The notes under the pieces were generated by a model that worked only from the letters and a program-made list of their open reading frames with translations, ran no database searches and was not told the origin of the DNA. Of a DNA stretch of 64,000 nucleotides, positions 1 through 8,589 are shown piece after piece; within the stretch, counting starts at the first letter, position 1, and each line of letters starts with the position of its first letter. The stretch is from Roseovarius nanhaiticus (GTDB lineage Bacteria > Pseudomonadota > Alphaproteobacteria > Rhodobacterales > Rhodobacteraceae). The position numbers were made by a program, and so were the translations under genes. The stretch lies in NCBI RefSeq assembly GCF_900156535.1, contig NZ_FTNV01000002.1:124001-188000 (forward strand). The letters are read 5' to 3'.

Positions 1-1204
1 CAGCGGCGCCGCGCAGATAGAACAGCGCGAAGCCGAAGGGCGGCGTCAGGAACGAGGTCTGCAGATTCACCGCCACCAGAATGCCGAACCATATAAGCAG
101 CGGCTGGCCGGTCAGGCCGTTGCCGAACTCCAGCCCCGCGATGACGGGCGCGAAAATCGGGATCAGGATCAAAGTGATCTCCAGCCAATCGAGCACGAAG
201 CCCAGAACGAAGATCGCGCCCATGACCACCAGCAATACGGTCCACGGGTTGTCCCCGAAGAGGCTCAGCGCGCTCCGGATCATCGCGTCGCCGCCGACGC
301 CTTTGAACACGGCGGAAAAGCAGGTAGCGCCCACGATGACCATCAGCACCACGCAGGTCGCCATCACGGTATCGCGTGCGGCGGCCATGATGACGCCCGT
401 ATCGAAGCGGCGATAGAGTGCGGTGACCAGGATGGCGCCCAGCGCGCCCAGCCCGCTCGCCTCGGTCGGCGTCGCCAGCCCGCCGATGATCGAGCCAAGA
501 ACGCAGATCACGAGGATCAGCAGCGGCGCCACATCCATCAATGTGCGCCCGACGCCCGCGATCAGCCCCAAGGCCGGCCCCTTGGGCGCACGCGGCAGGC
601 CGCGCGCGCGCCAGATGATGTAGATGCCGTATAGCGCAACCAGCAAAAGGCCCGGCCCGATAGCCCCGGCGAACATATCGGGCACCGGCGTCTGAAGCTG
701 GTCCCCGAGGATGATCAGCATCACCGAGGGCGGGATGAGGATGGCCAGCGTCCCGCTGGCCGCGATCAGCCCCGCGCCGGTCGCCTTGTCATACCCCACC
801 TCGGCCATGCGCGGCAGGGCAAGCAGCGCGAGCAGGACCACGCTGGCCCCAACCACGCCCGAGGACGCGGCCAAGAGAACGCCGATCACCAGAACAGCCA
901 CGCCCATGCCCGCCGCTGTCCCGCCCAGCGCCCGCTGCGCGCCTTTCAGAGCCCGCTCGGCGACGCCGGATTTCTCCAGGATCAGCCCCATGAAGATGAA
1001 CATCGGGATCGCGACGAGGAGCCAGTTGGTCAGCACATTGGCATAGATCCGGCTGACGATCAGGTTGAAGAACGCTGTCGGCAAGGGCGAGATCAAAATG
1101 AAGATCGCCGAGGCGCCCGCCAGCACGAAGGCCACGCGATAGCCCGCAAGGATACCGCCCAGCGTCAACAGCGCCATCGCCAGAGGCAGGGCGATTTCGC
1201 TCAC
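1..1204 (-). CDS. dctM: TRAP transporter large permease DctM (C-terminus beyond window edge)
   Basis: Large membrane subunit of a tripartite ATP-independent periplasmic transporter, which imports an organic acid across the inner membrane using a sodium or proton gradient. I translated it by hand from a GTG at 1204. It begins V/M-SEIALPLAMALLTLGG and continues through MFIFMGLILEKSG and LASSGTLAILIPPSVM, all typical of the DctM/SiaM family. The start overlaps the dctQ stop as GTGA, so the two are translationally coupled. About 401 codons are present and the frame stays open to the edge. No DctP binding protein is visible in the window; it may lie further left. The substrate is unknown. Confidence 0.88.
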   Translation of the reverse strand, partial: MSEIALPLAMALLTLGGILAGYRVAFVLAGASAIFILISPLPTAFFNLIVSRIYANVLTNWLLVAIPMFIFMGLILEKSGVAERALKGAQRALGGTAAGMGVAVLVIGVLLAASSGVVGASVVLLALLALPRMAEVGYDKATGAGLIAASGTLAILIPPSVMLIILGDQLQTPVPDMFAGAIGPGLLLVALYGIYIIWRARGLPRAPKGPALGLIAGVGRTLMDVAPLLILVICVLGSIIGGLATPTEASGLGALGAILVTALYRRFDTGVIMAAARDTVMATCVVLMVIVGATCFSAVFKGVGGDAMIRSALSLFGDNPWTVLLVVMGAIFVLGFVLDWLEITLILIPIFAPVIAGLEFGNGLTGQPLLIWFGILVAVNLQTSFLTPPFGFALFYLRGAA

Positions 1205-1746
1205 CCGCGCACCAGCGCAACGGCAAGGCGCAGGCTCTCGATCAGCGCCGCGGCGGCGAGCAGGCCGAGGCCCAGAGGCAGCATCGCCTTGATCAGCCAC
1301 AGATCATTCAGCCCCCCGCTGGCCGAGCCTTCGCCCGCGCGCCACGCGCGCTGCCAGAACGAGACCGAACCGGGGATCGCCATGATAAGGAACGGTGCCG
1401 CAAAGACCAGATTGCCGATCAGATCGACGGTGTATCGCAGCTTTGGCCGATAGCCGTCATACAGAAAATCGACCCGCACATGGCGGTCGCGCAGCCACAC
1501 GAGACCCGCGGGCAAGAGTGCAATGATCGCCAGCAGATGCCATTGCAGATCGAGAAGCGAATTCAGGGTAATCCCCCTGCCTAGCCATGCCACGGGCGCG
1601 TCGAACATCACCAGAGGATTGAGGTCGAAAAAGCTGGCCACGACCTGCACCGCGATGGCCAGCATGAGCACGATCAGCAGCACGGCAAAGCCGTTCAGCA
1701 CCGCACGCTCCAGCCGCGCGATCCCTGCCAGCGATAAGGCTGTCAT
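1201..1746 (-). CDS. dctQ: TRAP transporter small permease DctQ
   Basis: 181-residue small membrane subunit of the TRAP transporter, which partners with DctM. Four hydrophobic segments are visible at about residues 15-38, 65-85, 103-125 and 150-178, with the family-typical WLRDRHVRVDFLYD loop after the second. GGAGG lies about 9 bases before the ATG at 1746. It is the first gene of the minus-strand dctQM pair and diverges from the lyase/dehydrogenase operon. Those enzymes therefore probably use the imported compound. Confidence 0.88.
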   Translation of the reverse strand: MTALSLAGIARLERAVLNGFAVLLIVLMLAIAVQVVASFFDLNPLVMFDAPVAWLGRGITLNSLLDLQWHLLAIIALLPAGLVWLRDRHVRVDFLYDGYRPKLRYTVDLIGNLVFAAPFLIMAIPGSVSFWQRAWRAGEGSASGGLNDLWLIKAMLPLGLGLLAAAALIESLRLAVALVRG

Positions 1747-1822
1747 GGCCGTCCTCCCTCAATCTGCTCCTTCGCCTTTTTCCAAAGGCGCTATGGAAAA
1801 GCCTAGCAATACTTCGCTCCGT

Positions 1823-1840
1823 ATAGAACGTTTATTCTAT
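1823..1840. promoter_or_regulatory. Inverted repeat, candidate operator between dctQM and the catabolic operon
   Basis: ATAGAA at 1823-1828 and TTCTAT at 1835-1840 form a perfect 6-bp inverted repeat with a 6-base spacer, in the only AT-rich stretch of the dctQ/orf119 intergenic region. Its position between divergent transport and catabolic genes is typical of a local regulator site. No regulator gene is next to it, so the protein that binds here is unknown. Confidence 0.4.
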
Positions 1841-1855
1841 GGTAGGGATGGCCAC

Positions 1856-2215
1856 ATGAAACTGATCGACATTCCGGATGATACGCCCCTGCCCGTTGCT
1901 CATCGGCTGGCCCGTCTCACGATCTTCTGGTCTGAGCCGCGCCTGCGCCGGGCCGAATGGGCCATGCTGGTCTGCCTCGCCAGCCATGATGGCCTGCACG
2001 CATGTCACATCTGTGTGATGGACCAGCCATCGAACGCGGCCGGCCGGGACAGGTTCTTGCTCATTGGCGGGGGACTGTTTGCCTGCCACCCAGATCCTGA
2101 CGATGCGCGCGACAGCCTATCGGCGCTGTCCGAGCCTGCCAGGCTGATCAGGCTCCTAGACACGATGGCGCGCGACCTGCCCCGCCCGGGCCGCCAGCCC
2201 TCCCTACTCATATGA
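1856..2215 (+). CDS. Hypothetical protein, 119 residues
   Basis: I do not recognise this protein. The ATG at 1856 opens a 119-codon frame starting MKLIDIPDDTPLPVAHRL, with protein-like composition and several Cys and His residues in the middle (CLASHDGLHACHICVMD, residues 44-60). Its TGA at 2213-2215 lies within the GAGG ribosome site of the lyase gene that follows, which fits translational coupling. The ribosome site before its own start is weak (TAGGGATGG). There are no membrane segments. It could be a chance frame, since this GC content produces many of these, but its placement at the head of the operon argues for a gene. Confidence 0.45.
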   Translation: MKLIDIPDDTPLPVAHRLARLTIFWSEPRLRRAEWAMLVCLASHDGLHACHICVMDQPSNAAGRDRFLLIGGGLFACHPDPDDARDSLSALSEPARLIRLLDTMARDLPRPGRQPSLLI

Positions 2216-2225
2216 GGTCCCCCGA

Positions 2226-3104
2226 ATGAGCGATCCCTACCCCAATCCCGCCGCGACGCGGCTGCGCGCCCTGCTCGCGCAGCCCGGCCTCGTGATGATG
2301 CCCTGTTGCTATGACGCGCTCTCGGCGCGGCTTATCCAGCAGGCGGGGTTCGATCTGACATTCCTGTCGGGCTTTTCGGCCTCAGCCAGCCGCATCGGAG
2401 CGCCGGATCTGGGCCTCATGAGCTATGGCGAGGTGCGCGATCAGGCGCGCAATGTACTAGAAGCCATCGACATTCCGATGATGGTCGACGGCGATACTGG
2501 CTATGGCAACGCGATGAACGTGATGCGCACGGTCCAAGGGTTCGCCCGCGCGGGCTGTGCCGGTGTCATGATCGAGGATCAGGTCGCGCCCAAGCGGTGC
2601 GGCCACACCCAAGGCAAGGCCGTGGTGGACCGCGAGGAGGCGTATGACCGCATCCGCGCCGCCGTCGAGGCGCGCGGGCGCAGCGATATCGTGATCAAGG
2701 CGCGCACCGACGCGCGCCGCACCCATGGCCTGAGCGAGGCAATCGCCCGCGCCCAGATGTTCGCCGAGCTGGGGGCCGAGATGATCTTTGTCGAAGAGCC
2801 GCTGAGCGAAGACGAGATGCGCACCATCTGTGCCGAGGTACCCGGCGCGCAGGTCGCCAACATGCTGGAGGGCGGCCAGACCCCGATCCTGCCACCCGCG
2901 CGGCTGGAGGCATTGGGATTTCGGGTGGCTGCCTACCCGCTGGCCGCGATGGCGGCGGCCATGCAGGCGATGACGACAACGCTGGCGGCGCTCAAGGCGG
3001 GACAGGATCACACCGGCGGCCTGATGGAGTTTGGCGAGTTGCGCCAGCGACTGGGCTTTGACATCTATTACGAGACCGAGGCGCGCTATGCCCGCAAGGA
3101 GTGA
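2226..3104 (+). CDS. Isocitrate lyase/PEP mutase superfamily C-C lyase
   Basis: 292-residue TIM-barrel enzyme of the isocitrate lyase/phosphoenolpyruvate mutase superfamily. Members cleave or decarboxylate 2-hydroxy or 2-keto dicarboxylates (2-methylisocitrate lyase, 2,3-dimethylmalate lyase, oxaloacetate decarboxylase). The sequence shows the metal/substrate loop DGDTGYG (88-94), EDQ (117-119) and the KRCGH signature (123-127). The Cys of that signature is the general acid in true lyases. Length matches the methylisocitrate lyase/decarboxylase subgroup rather than full isocitrate lyase. Neighbouring beta-hydroxyacid and aldehyde dehydrogenases suggest it is the final cleavage step of a branched dicarboxylate route. 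The exact substrate cannot be read from the sequence. Confidence 0.85.
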   Translation: MSDPYPNPAATRLRALLAQPGLVMMPCCYDALSARLIQQAGFDLTFLSGFSASASRIGAPDLGLMSYGEVRDQARNVLEAIDIPMMVDGDTGYGNAMNVMRTVQGFARAGCAGVMIEDQVAPKRCGHTQGKAVVDREEAYDRIRAAVEARGRSDIVIKARTDARRTHGLSEAIARAQMFAELGAEMIFVEEPLSEDEMRTICAEVPGAQVANMLEGGQTPILPPARLEALGFRVAAYPLAAMAAAMQAMTTTLAALKAGQDHTGGLMEFGELRQRLGFDIYYETEARYARKE

Positions 3105-3286
3105 CGGCCAAAGCCACTCGCCCTGCCGCCGGGCGGGCGCTAGGCTGGCGCAAACGCAATGGCAGGATCGACAGCTCTGATGTTCAAGATTGCGACAGCC
3201 CCTTTCGCCTCGTGCCACGTCGCCAGCACAGAAGGCGCGACACGCAGCAAAAGAGTGCAGACGACATGAGCACAAAGGAACGACAG

Positions 3287-4141
3287 ATGATCGGCATAAT
3301 TGGATGCGGCGCGATGGGCGGCGCGATGATCGCCCGGCTGGTCGAGCGCGGGCACACCCCCAGATGCCATGACACCATGCCGGAGGCGCGCGCGCGCGGT
3401 GCGGCGAGCGGCGCCGAGCCTTGCGATACACTTGCCCAGCTGGGCAGTGCCTGCGACCGGATCATCCTGTCGCTGCCCCGTGCCGATATCGTGCGGGCAG
3501 TGATGGCCGAGCTGACGCCACATCTGCGCCCCGGCGCAATCGTTCTCGACACGTCGACCTCCGAGCCCGAAACGACCAAGGCGCTGGCCGCCGCCGCAAA
3601 GGATTACACCTTTCTCGACGGCCCCGTCAGTGGCGGGCCGTCTGGCGCCCGTGCGGGCACCATGACAATGGTTCTGGGCGGGCCCGAAGATGCCATCGCC
3701 GAGTTGCGCCCCATCCTGGACGATCTGACGGCCAAGACGGTTCATGTCGGCCCCGCAGGCGCAGGCCATGCGGCCAAGATCGCCAACAACCTGCTATGCG
3801 CCGCCAATCTGGTGCTGGTCAGCGAAATGGCGCGCCTGGCCGAGGCGGGGGGCATCCCGCTCGACAGCCTTCTGGAAGGCGTCAATGCCGGCTCGGGCCG
3901 CAGCGGCGTGAGCGAGGTGAACTTTCCCAAGTGGGTGATGAGCGGCGCATTCGACTCGGGCTTTACCATGGGCCTCATGCGCAAGGATGTGGGCCTCGCC
4001 GTCAAGCTGGCGGGTGAGGCCGGGCTGAACCTGCCCGCCACTTGCGCCATCGCCGAAATCTGGGAAGCCAGCCGCGAGACCCTGGAGGACAGTGCCGACT
4101 TTAACGAGATCTACAAATACCGGAGCCAAGACCATGTCTGA
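3287..4141 (+). CDS. 3-hydroxyisobutyrate dehydrogenase-family beta-hydroxyacid dehydrogenase
   Basis: 284-residue NAD(P)-dependent oxidoreductase that oxidises a beta-hydroxyacid to its semialdehyde (family: 3-hydroxyisobutyrate, tartronate semialdehyde and 2-hydroxymethylglutarate dehydrogenases). It has the N-terminal Rossmann motif GIIGCGAMGGAM (3-14), the substrate loop DGPVSGGPSGARAGT (111-125) and the catalytic lysine in GHAAKIANN (Lys164). An upstream in-frame extension exists, but AAAGGAA at 3274-3280 sits 6 bases before the ATG at 3287 and MIGIIG is the natural family start. About 180 bases separate it from the lyase. Its end overlaps the aldehyde dehydrogenase start by 8 bases, suggesting consecutive steps. 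Confidence 0.88.
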   Translation: MIGIIGCGAMGGAMIARLVERGHTPRCHDTMPEARARGAASGAEPCDTLAQLGSACDRIILSLPRADIVRAVMAELTPHLRPGAIVLDTSTSEPETTKALAAAAKDYTFLDGPVSGGPSGARAGTMTMVLGGPEDAIAELRPILDDLTAKTVHVGPAGAGHAAKIANNLLCAANLVLVSEMARLAEAGGIPLDSLLEGVNAGSGRSGVSEVNFPKWVMSGAFDSGFTMGLMRKDVGLAVKLAGEAGLNLPATCAIAEIWEASRETLEDSADFNEIYKYRSQDHV

Positions 4142-5639
4142 CCGCCGCGAAATCCTGAACAGCCTGATGCAAGAGCTGGACCTTGGCGGTGGTGTTTGCA
4201 GCCTTGTAAACGGCGCGTTGCGGCAGGGCGCTGGCGCCGCCATCACGCTCGAAGATCCCTATGCGCGAAGCGAACTCACCAGCTACCCTGATTGCGGCGT
4301 AGACCTGGCCGGTGAGGCCTGCGAGGCCGCCGACGCCGCGCAAAAAACATGGGCACAGCTCTCCGCCGCAGCGCGCGGCGACGTCATGCAAGAGATCGCC
4401 CGCGCGGTCACGTCCCAAGCCGCGCCCCTCGCCCAGCTCGAGGCTCTGGTGGCAGGCAAGCCGATCCGCGACGCCCGGGTCGAGGTGGCCAAGGTCGCCG
4501 AGATGTTCCGTTACTACGCAGGCTGGGCCGACAAGATCCACGGCGAGGTGATCCCCGTGCCCAGCGGCCACCTGAACTACACCCTGCGCGAGCCATTGGG
4601 CGTGGTGTTCCAGATCACGCCGTGGAATGCGCCCATCTTTACCGCCGGGTGGCAGATCGCGCCCGCCATCTGCGCCGGGAACGGCGTGGTCATAAAACCC
4701 AGTGAGCTGACGCCTCTGACCACCGTGGCGCTGGTGCGCATCGCCGAAGGGGCGGGCCTGCCCCGCGGCCTCGTCAATGTGCTCTGCGGGCTTGGCCCCA
4801 CCACCGGACAGGCCGCGATCCAGCATCCCGCCGTGCGCAAGGTGATCTTTGTCGGCTCGCCCGAAACCGGGCGGCGCGTCGCCATGACCGCCGCCGAGGC
4901 GCTGAAACCCGCGGTGCTGGAACTGGGCGGCAAGTCGGCCAATATCGTCTTTGCCGACGCCAATCTGGAGCATGCCTGCCTTGGCGCACAGGCGGCTATC
5001 TTCTCCGGGGCGGGCCAAAGCTGTGTCGCAGGGTCGCGGCTGCTTGTTCAGCGGTCGGTGCATGCGGAGCTCACCCAGATGATCTCGGAGGGGATGAACA
5101 GCATTACCCTCGGCGATCCATTGGACGACGCCACTGAGATTGGCCCGATCAGCAATGGCCGCCAATATGCGCATATCCAGAGCATGATCGCCAATGCCGC
5201 AACGGGCGGCGCCGCCGTTCAGACACGCACCGATCTGCCGAAGGAGGGGTATTTCGTGCCGCCTACCCTGCTGACAGGTCTGGGAAACAGCGCCGAGGCG
5301 GCGCAGACCGAGATCTTTGGCCCGGTCGTGACCGCCATACCCTTCGACGATGAGGAAGACGCCATCGCAATCGCCAACGATACCGAATTCGGCCTTGCCG
5401 GCGCTGTCTGGACGCGCGATCTGGGCCGCGCGCACCGCGTCTCGGCTGCGGTGCGCGCAGGCACGTTCTGGATCAACAGCTACAAGGCGATCCATGTATC
5501 ATCGCCCTTTGGCGGCTCGCTGAGTTCGGGCTGGGGCCGGTCCAGCGGCACGGATGCGCTGATGGAATACACCAGCCCCAAGGCGATCTGGCTCGACAGT
5601 GGCGAAGTGCCCAAGATCGCCTTTGGCTATGTCTCCTGA
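4134..5639 (+). CDS. NAD(P)-dependent aldehyde dehydrogenase
   Basis: 501-residue member of the aldehyde dehydrogenase superfamily, oxidising an aldehyde to a carboxylate. Visible family residues are PWN (Asn165), ELGGKSAN with catalytic Glu263, and GQSCVAGSR with nucleophile Cys297. The start at 4134 is inside the 3' end of the preceding dehydrogenase. Co-translation suggests it takes the semialdehyde made by that enzyme. It has the ELGGK and GQxC pattern of hydrolytic enzymes rather than the CoA-acylating methylmalonate-semialdehyde type. A 12-base gap leads to the acetyltransferase. Confidence 0.9.
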   Translation: MSDRREILNSLMQELDLGGGVCSLVNGALRQGAGAAITLEDPYARSELTSYPDCGVDLAGEACEAADAAQKTWAQLSAAARGDVMQEIARAVTSQAAPLAQLEALVAGKPIRDARVEVAKVAEMFRYYAGWADKIHGEVIPVPSGHLNYTLREPLGVVFQITPWNAPIFTAGWQIAPAICAGNGVVIKPSELTPLTTVALVRIAEGAGLPRGLVNVLCGLGPTTGQAAIQHPAVRKVIFVGSPETGRRVAMTAAEALKPAVLELGGKSANIVFADANLEHACLGAQAAIFSGAGQSCVAGSRLLVQRSVHAELTQMISEGMNSITLGDPLDDATEIGPISNGRQYAHIQSMIANAATGGAAVQTRTDLPKEGYFVPPTLLTGLGNSAEAAQTEIFGPVVTAIPFDDEEDAIAIANDTEFGLAGAVWTRDLGRAHRVSAAVRAGTFWINSYKAIHVSSPFGGSLSSGWGRSSGTDALMEYTSPKAIWLDSGEVPKIAFGYVS

Positions 5640-5651
5640 GGAGCCGCGCTT

Positions 5652-6383
5652 ATGAGCCTCATGGAGGAAACCGAGGCGCTCTTGGCCGCCTCGCCCGAAG
5701 CGGCGGCGCTGATTGGCATCTCTCCGCGCCGCTTTGACGGGTTTGCCGATCTGGCGGGCGCCGTGCTGCAGGCGGCGGCGGATCTCCCTGCGGATCTTGT
5801 CCGGCGCCTCTATGCCGCGCACCCCGAACTCGCCGCGCTGAGCCAGCACGACATTGACGAGACCGCCCGCCGCGATTTCGCACAGGGCGGGCGCGCCACC
5901 GCGCTACTCTTCGGGCGCGGCGTGCAGGCCATCATGGCGCACCGCATCGCGCATCAGCTATGGCAGAGCGACGACCGGACGCTGGCGATGGCGATCAAAG
6001 CCGGCGCGGGCCGGGCCTTTTCGACCGACATCCATCCGGCGGCGCGCGTGGGACCGGGACTGTGGCTCGATCACGGGCTGGGCTTTGTGGTGGGCGAGAC
6101 GGCGGTGACCGGCGCCGATGTGTCGATCTGGCACAGCGTCACGCTGGGCAGCACGCTGGCCGATAGCGGCGCGCGGCGCCATCCCACGCTCGGCGACGGC
6201 GCCGTGATCGGCGCAGGCGCGATCCTGCTGGGCGGGATTACGATCGGAGCGCGGGCCAACGTGGCGGCGGGCGCCATTGTTACGCAGGATGTCGCGCCCT
6301 GCACGCTGGTCGCAGGCGCCAAGGCGCGCGAAATCGGCCCGGCGCGGATCAGCTTTGCGGCCCCCGAAAGGAATGACGTATGA
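5652..6383 (+). CDS. Serine O-acetyltransferase-like hexapeptide-repeat protein
   Basis: 243-residue CysE-like acetyltransferase. An N-terminal helical domain (1-120) is followed by a left-handed beta-helix with DIHPAARVGPGLWLDH and ETAVTGADVSIWHSVTLGS, where the Asp-His of LWLDHGLG matches the catalytic pair of serine acetyltransferase. GDGAVIGAGAILLGG and the following repeats form the acetyl-CoA side. True CysE makes O-acetylserine for cysteine synthesis. Its place in a dehydrogenase operon is unusual, and it may acetylate another hydroxyl compound here. It overlaps the VOC gene by four bases (ATGA). Confidence 0.8.
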   Translation: MSLMEETEALLAASPEAAALIGISPRRFDGFADLAGAVLQAAADLPADLVRRLYAAHPELAALSQHDIDETARRDFAQGGRATALLFGRGVQAIMAHRIAHQLWQSDDRTLAMAIKAGAGRAFSTDIHPAARVGPGLWLDHGLGFVVGETAVTGADVSIWHSVTLGSTLADSGARRHPTLGDGAVIGAGAILLGGITIGARANVAAGAIVTQDVAPCTLVAGAKAREIGPARISFAAPERNDV

Positions 6384-7261
6384 ACGTGCCCTTCGGTCTC
6401 GATCATCCGCTGATCGCGGTGCATGACATGGACGCTCTGCGCCAGCGGCTGATCTCGCTCGGCTTTGCCATGACGCCGGTGGGCCGTCATCCGTGGGGCA
6501 CCAGCACCAGCCTAGCGATGTTCGATGGCTGCCTGCTGGAGATCATGGGGATCTATGACGACACCCTGCTCGATGCGCATCCGGCGGGTGCGTTTCGCTT
6601 TGGCCGTCATGTCCACACCCATCTGCAAGACCGCGAGGGGATCGCCCTGACCGCCCTGCACAGCACGGATGCCGCGCGCGACGCCGCCCGTGCGGAGGCC
6701 GCGGGATGGCAGGTGGCGGGCCATCTGGAGTTCGGCCGCGACGTGACCCTGCCGGATGGGCGCGCAGGCCGCACGCGGACCAGCCTTGCGCTCATGCCCG
6801 ATGACGCCTGCGCGCGCCTGTCGTTTTTCCTGTGTCAGCAGCACCGACCGGATCTGATTTACGTGCCGGATTGGATGGCCCATCCCAACTCCGTTTCCGG
6901 CTATGAGGGCGCATCGGTTCTGGCCCGGCCCGAGGATATCGCACCAGTGGCCGCACGCCTTGCGGGTGTATATGGCGCGAGACGTGACTGCGCTGGTGGA
7001 CTGGAAATGGAGACCGGAAATGGCGTGTTGCGGGTCTTGGCGCGCGAGGCCATTGAGGCGCGCTACGGCGCCCTGCCAGCGGCCATGAACGATACCGCTC
7101 CCGCTATCGTCGGGCTGGATCTGGTCTATGGCGACGAAGCGCGGCTGCGGGGCTGCCTTGACGCCAGCGGGCTGGACTACGTTCGGGAGGGTCGCAGGTA
7201 TCGACTGCGGGATGCCGCGCTGACGGGCAATACTGCGCTGGCCTTTGTGCCGCGCAGCTGA
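6380..7261 (+). CDS. VOC (glyoxalase/dioxygenase) superfamily protein
   Basis: 293 residues. It starts GLDHPLIAVHDMDALRQRL, the usual opening of the vicinal-oxygen-chelate family with the large glyoxalase_3-like domain. Candidate metal ligands are His9 (GLDHP), a Glu in CLLEIMG and His residues in FGRHVHTHLQ. A second, degenerate half begins near ETGNGVLRVLA. The reaction is unknown; such proteins can be dioxygenases, lyases or isomerases on ring or keto compounds. It is the last gene of the operon, ending 6 bases before the convergent DUF4149-type gene with no obvious terminator between them. Confidence 0.7.
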   Translation: MNVPFGLDHPLIAVHDMDALRQRLISLGFAMTPVGRHPWGTSTSLAMFDGCLLEIMGIYDDTLLDAHPAGAFRFGRHVHTHLQDREGIALTALHSTDAARDAARAEAAGWQVAGHLEFGRDVTLPDGRAGRTRTSLALMPDDACARLSFFLCQQHRPDLIYVPDWMAHPNSVSGYEGASVLARPEDIAPVAARLAGVYGARRDCAGGLEMETGNGVLRVLAREAIEARYGALPAAMNDTAPAIVGLDLVYGDEARLRGCLDASGLDYVREGRRYRLRDAALTGNTALAFVPRS

Positions 7262-7267
7262 CGCAAG

Positions 7268-7657
7268 CTAGACGAAGCGCGCCAGAACGATCCCGGCCAG
7301 AATGATATGGCCCAGCGAGATCGCCACCGACAGCCCGTGCAGCAGCTTGAAGCGCGTCTTGGCGCCGCTATCTGTGGCCGCGTTGATGGCGGGCATCAGG
7401 ATCTGCCGCGTCGGCCATGTGCTGAGCGCGATGACACCCAAGATCGCTGCCGAGAGCGCGTCGGATGGCCAGACCAAAGCGGCGGAAACTGCCGCACTGC
7501 CCATGACGAACAGATAGAAATGCGGAAAGGCACGGCGTAGCGCAGTCCCCGCCACGTCCGGCGGCAAGGCGGTAAAGAGGAATACCGCAAAACCGAAGGA
7601 GTAAAGCATCATACCGCCGAACAGCAGCGATGTGGCCAGAAGCGCCGCGATGATCAT
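7268..7657 (-). CDS. Small DUF4149-like integral membrane protein
   Basis: 129 residues with about four hydrophobic helices (4-28, 47-66, 70-86, 106-127). The pattern FTALPPDVAGTALRRAFPHFY after helix one resembles the TMEM205/DUF4149 family. Start chosen at 7657 because ATG overlaps the stop of the upstream flavoprotein gene as ATGA. Function unknown. Third gene of the photolyase-like operon. Confidence 0.72.
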   Translation of the reverse strand: MIIAALLATSLLFGGMMLYSFGFAVFLFTALPPDVAGTALRRAFPHFYLFVMGSAAVSAALVWPSDALSAAILGVIALSTWPTRQILMPAINAATDSGAKTRFKLLHGLSVAISLGHIILAGIVLARFV

Positions 7658-8589
7658 GTAAGCCGCTCCAACAGGTCTTCGGCAATGGCACTGCCGCTCT
7701 GCCACGCGGCCTCGACCCGTGCACCGATACACCAGTCACCGCCCAGATAAAGTGTCCCGTCCGGCGTTTTTGCAAAAGGCGCCTCCAGCGCTTGTGTGAC
7801 CCGCGCATAACGCCAGCGATGCGCGGCGGCGTGGCTGACGCGGTCCGGCGCCGCGCCCAACGCATCGAGCAGCAGCGGCACCATCAGCTCCACCATCCGC
7901 TCGGGGGTTTCCTCAAGACATTGCGTGCTGAACTCGGGGCTCGCCTGCGCGGTCCACGCGGTCGCCTCGGCCTCGGGGCGGCCCGGCTTGCTGCTGTCGG
8001 CGATGATTGAGGCAAGCGCGCCGTCCGGATCACGGCGGCTGGCAAATGGCGCCGGGCCGGTGATCGCGGCCATCAAGGTCAGGCAGGGCGCGAGCCGCAC
8101 ATGCCCGATCTGCCGCACCAAATCGTGATCCGCGCCGATCAGCCCGGCGACCTGCGGCGCGGGCACGGTCAGCACTACATGCGCGGCCTCCATGCCGCCG
8201 CCGTCCCATGTCAGCCGCCAGCCCCCATCGACTTGCGCCACTTGCGAGACCTGCACGCCTTGGCGCACGTCCAGATCCGCCGCCAGCGCCTTCGGGATGG
8301 CCGACATGCCGGGCGCGCCGACGATGTGGCGCCGCTCCGCGCCGTCCTGCCAATCGGCGGCGGCTCCGCTGTCGATCAGCCCGTCCATCAGCGCCTCGAA
8401 TTCCGCCGACTTGGCGCTGACATATTGCGCACCGTGATCGAAATGCAGCCCCGCAGCCCGGCGCGTGGCCACGCGCCCGCCGATGCCGCGCCCCTTGTCC
8501 ACCAGCACGGGCGCATGCCCCGCCTCGGCCAGACGGCGTGCACAGGCAATGCCCGCCATCCCGGCGCCGATGATCGCGACCCGGCTCAT
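7654..8589 (-). CDS. Renalase-like FAD-dependent oxidoreductase
   Basis: 311-residue flavoprotein of the amine oxidase/renalase type. The FAD-binding beta-alpha-beta motif is at the N-terminus (VAIIGAGMAGIACARRLAEAG, residues 4-23). The GRVATRR and FDHGAQYVS motifs around residues 38-57 are characteristic of renalase-like proteins. C-terminal LYLGGDWCIGARVEAAWQSG (about 281-300) is the second FAD-contacting segment. Human renalase oxidises isomeric dihydronicotinamides; the bacterial role is less clear. It overlaps both neighbours by four bases, lying between a photolyase-like protein and a membrane protein. Confidence 0.82.
   Translation of the reverse strand: MSRVAIIGAGMAGIACARRLAEAGHAPVLVDKGRGIGGRVATRRAAGLHFDHGAQYVSAKSAEFEALMDGLIDSGAAADWQDGAERRHIVGAPGMSAIPKALAADLDVRQGVQVSQVAQVDGGWRLTWDGGGMEAAHVVLTVPAPQVAGLIGADHDLVRQIGHVRLAPCLTLMAAITGPAPFASRRDPDGALASIIADSSKPGRPEAEATAWTAQASPEFSTQCLEETPERMVELMVPLLLDALGAAPDRVSHAAAHRWRYARVTQALEAPFAKTPDGTLYLGGDWCIGARVEAAWQSGSAIAEDLLERLT

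Noticed and set aside
3101-3286. N-terminal extension of the beta-hydroxyacid dehydrogenase by 62 residues
   Set aside because: The extension is Arg-rich without family match; AAAGGAA before the ATG at 3287 and the Rossmann motif at residue 3 fix the start.
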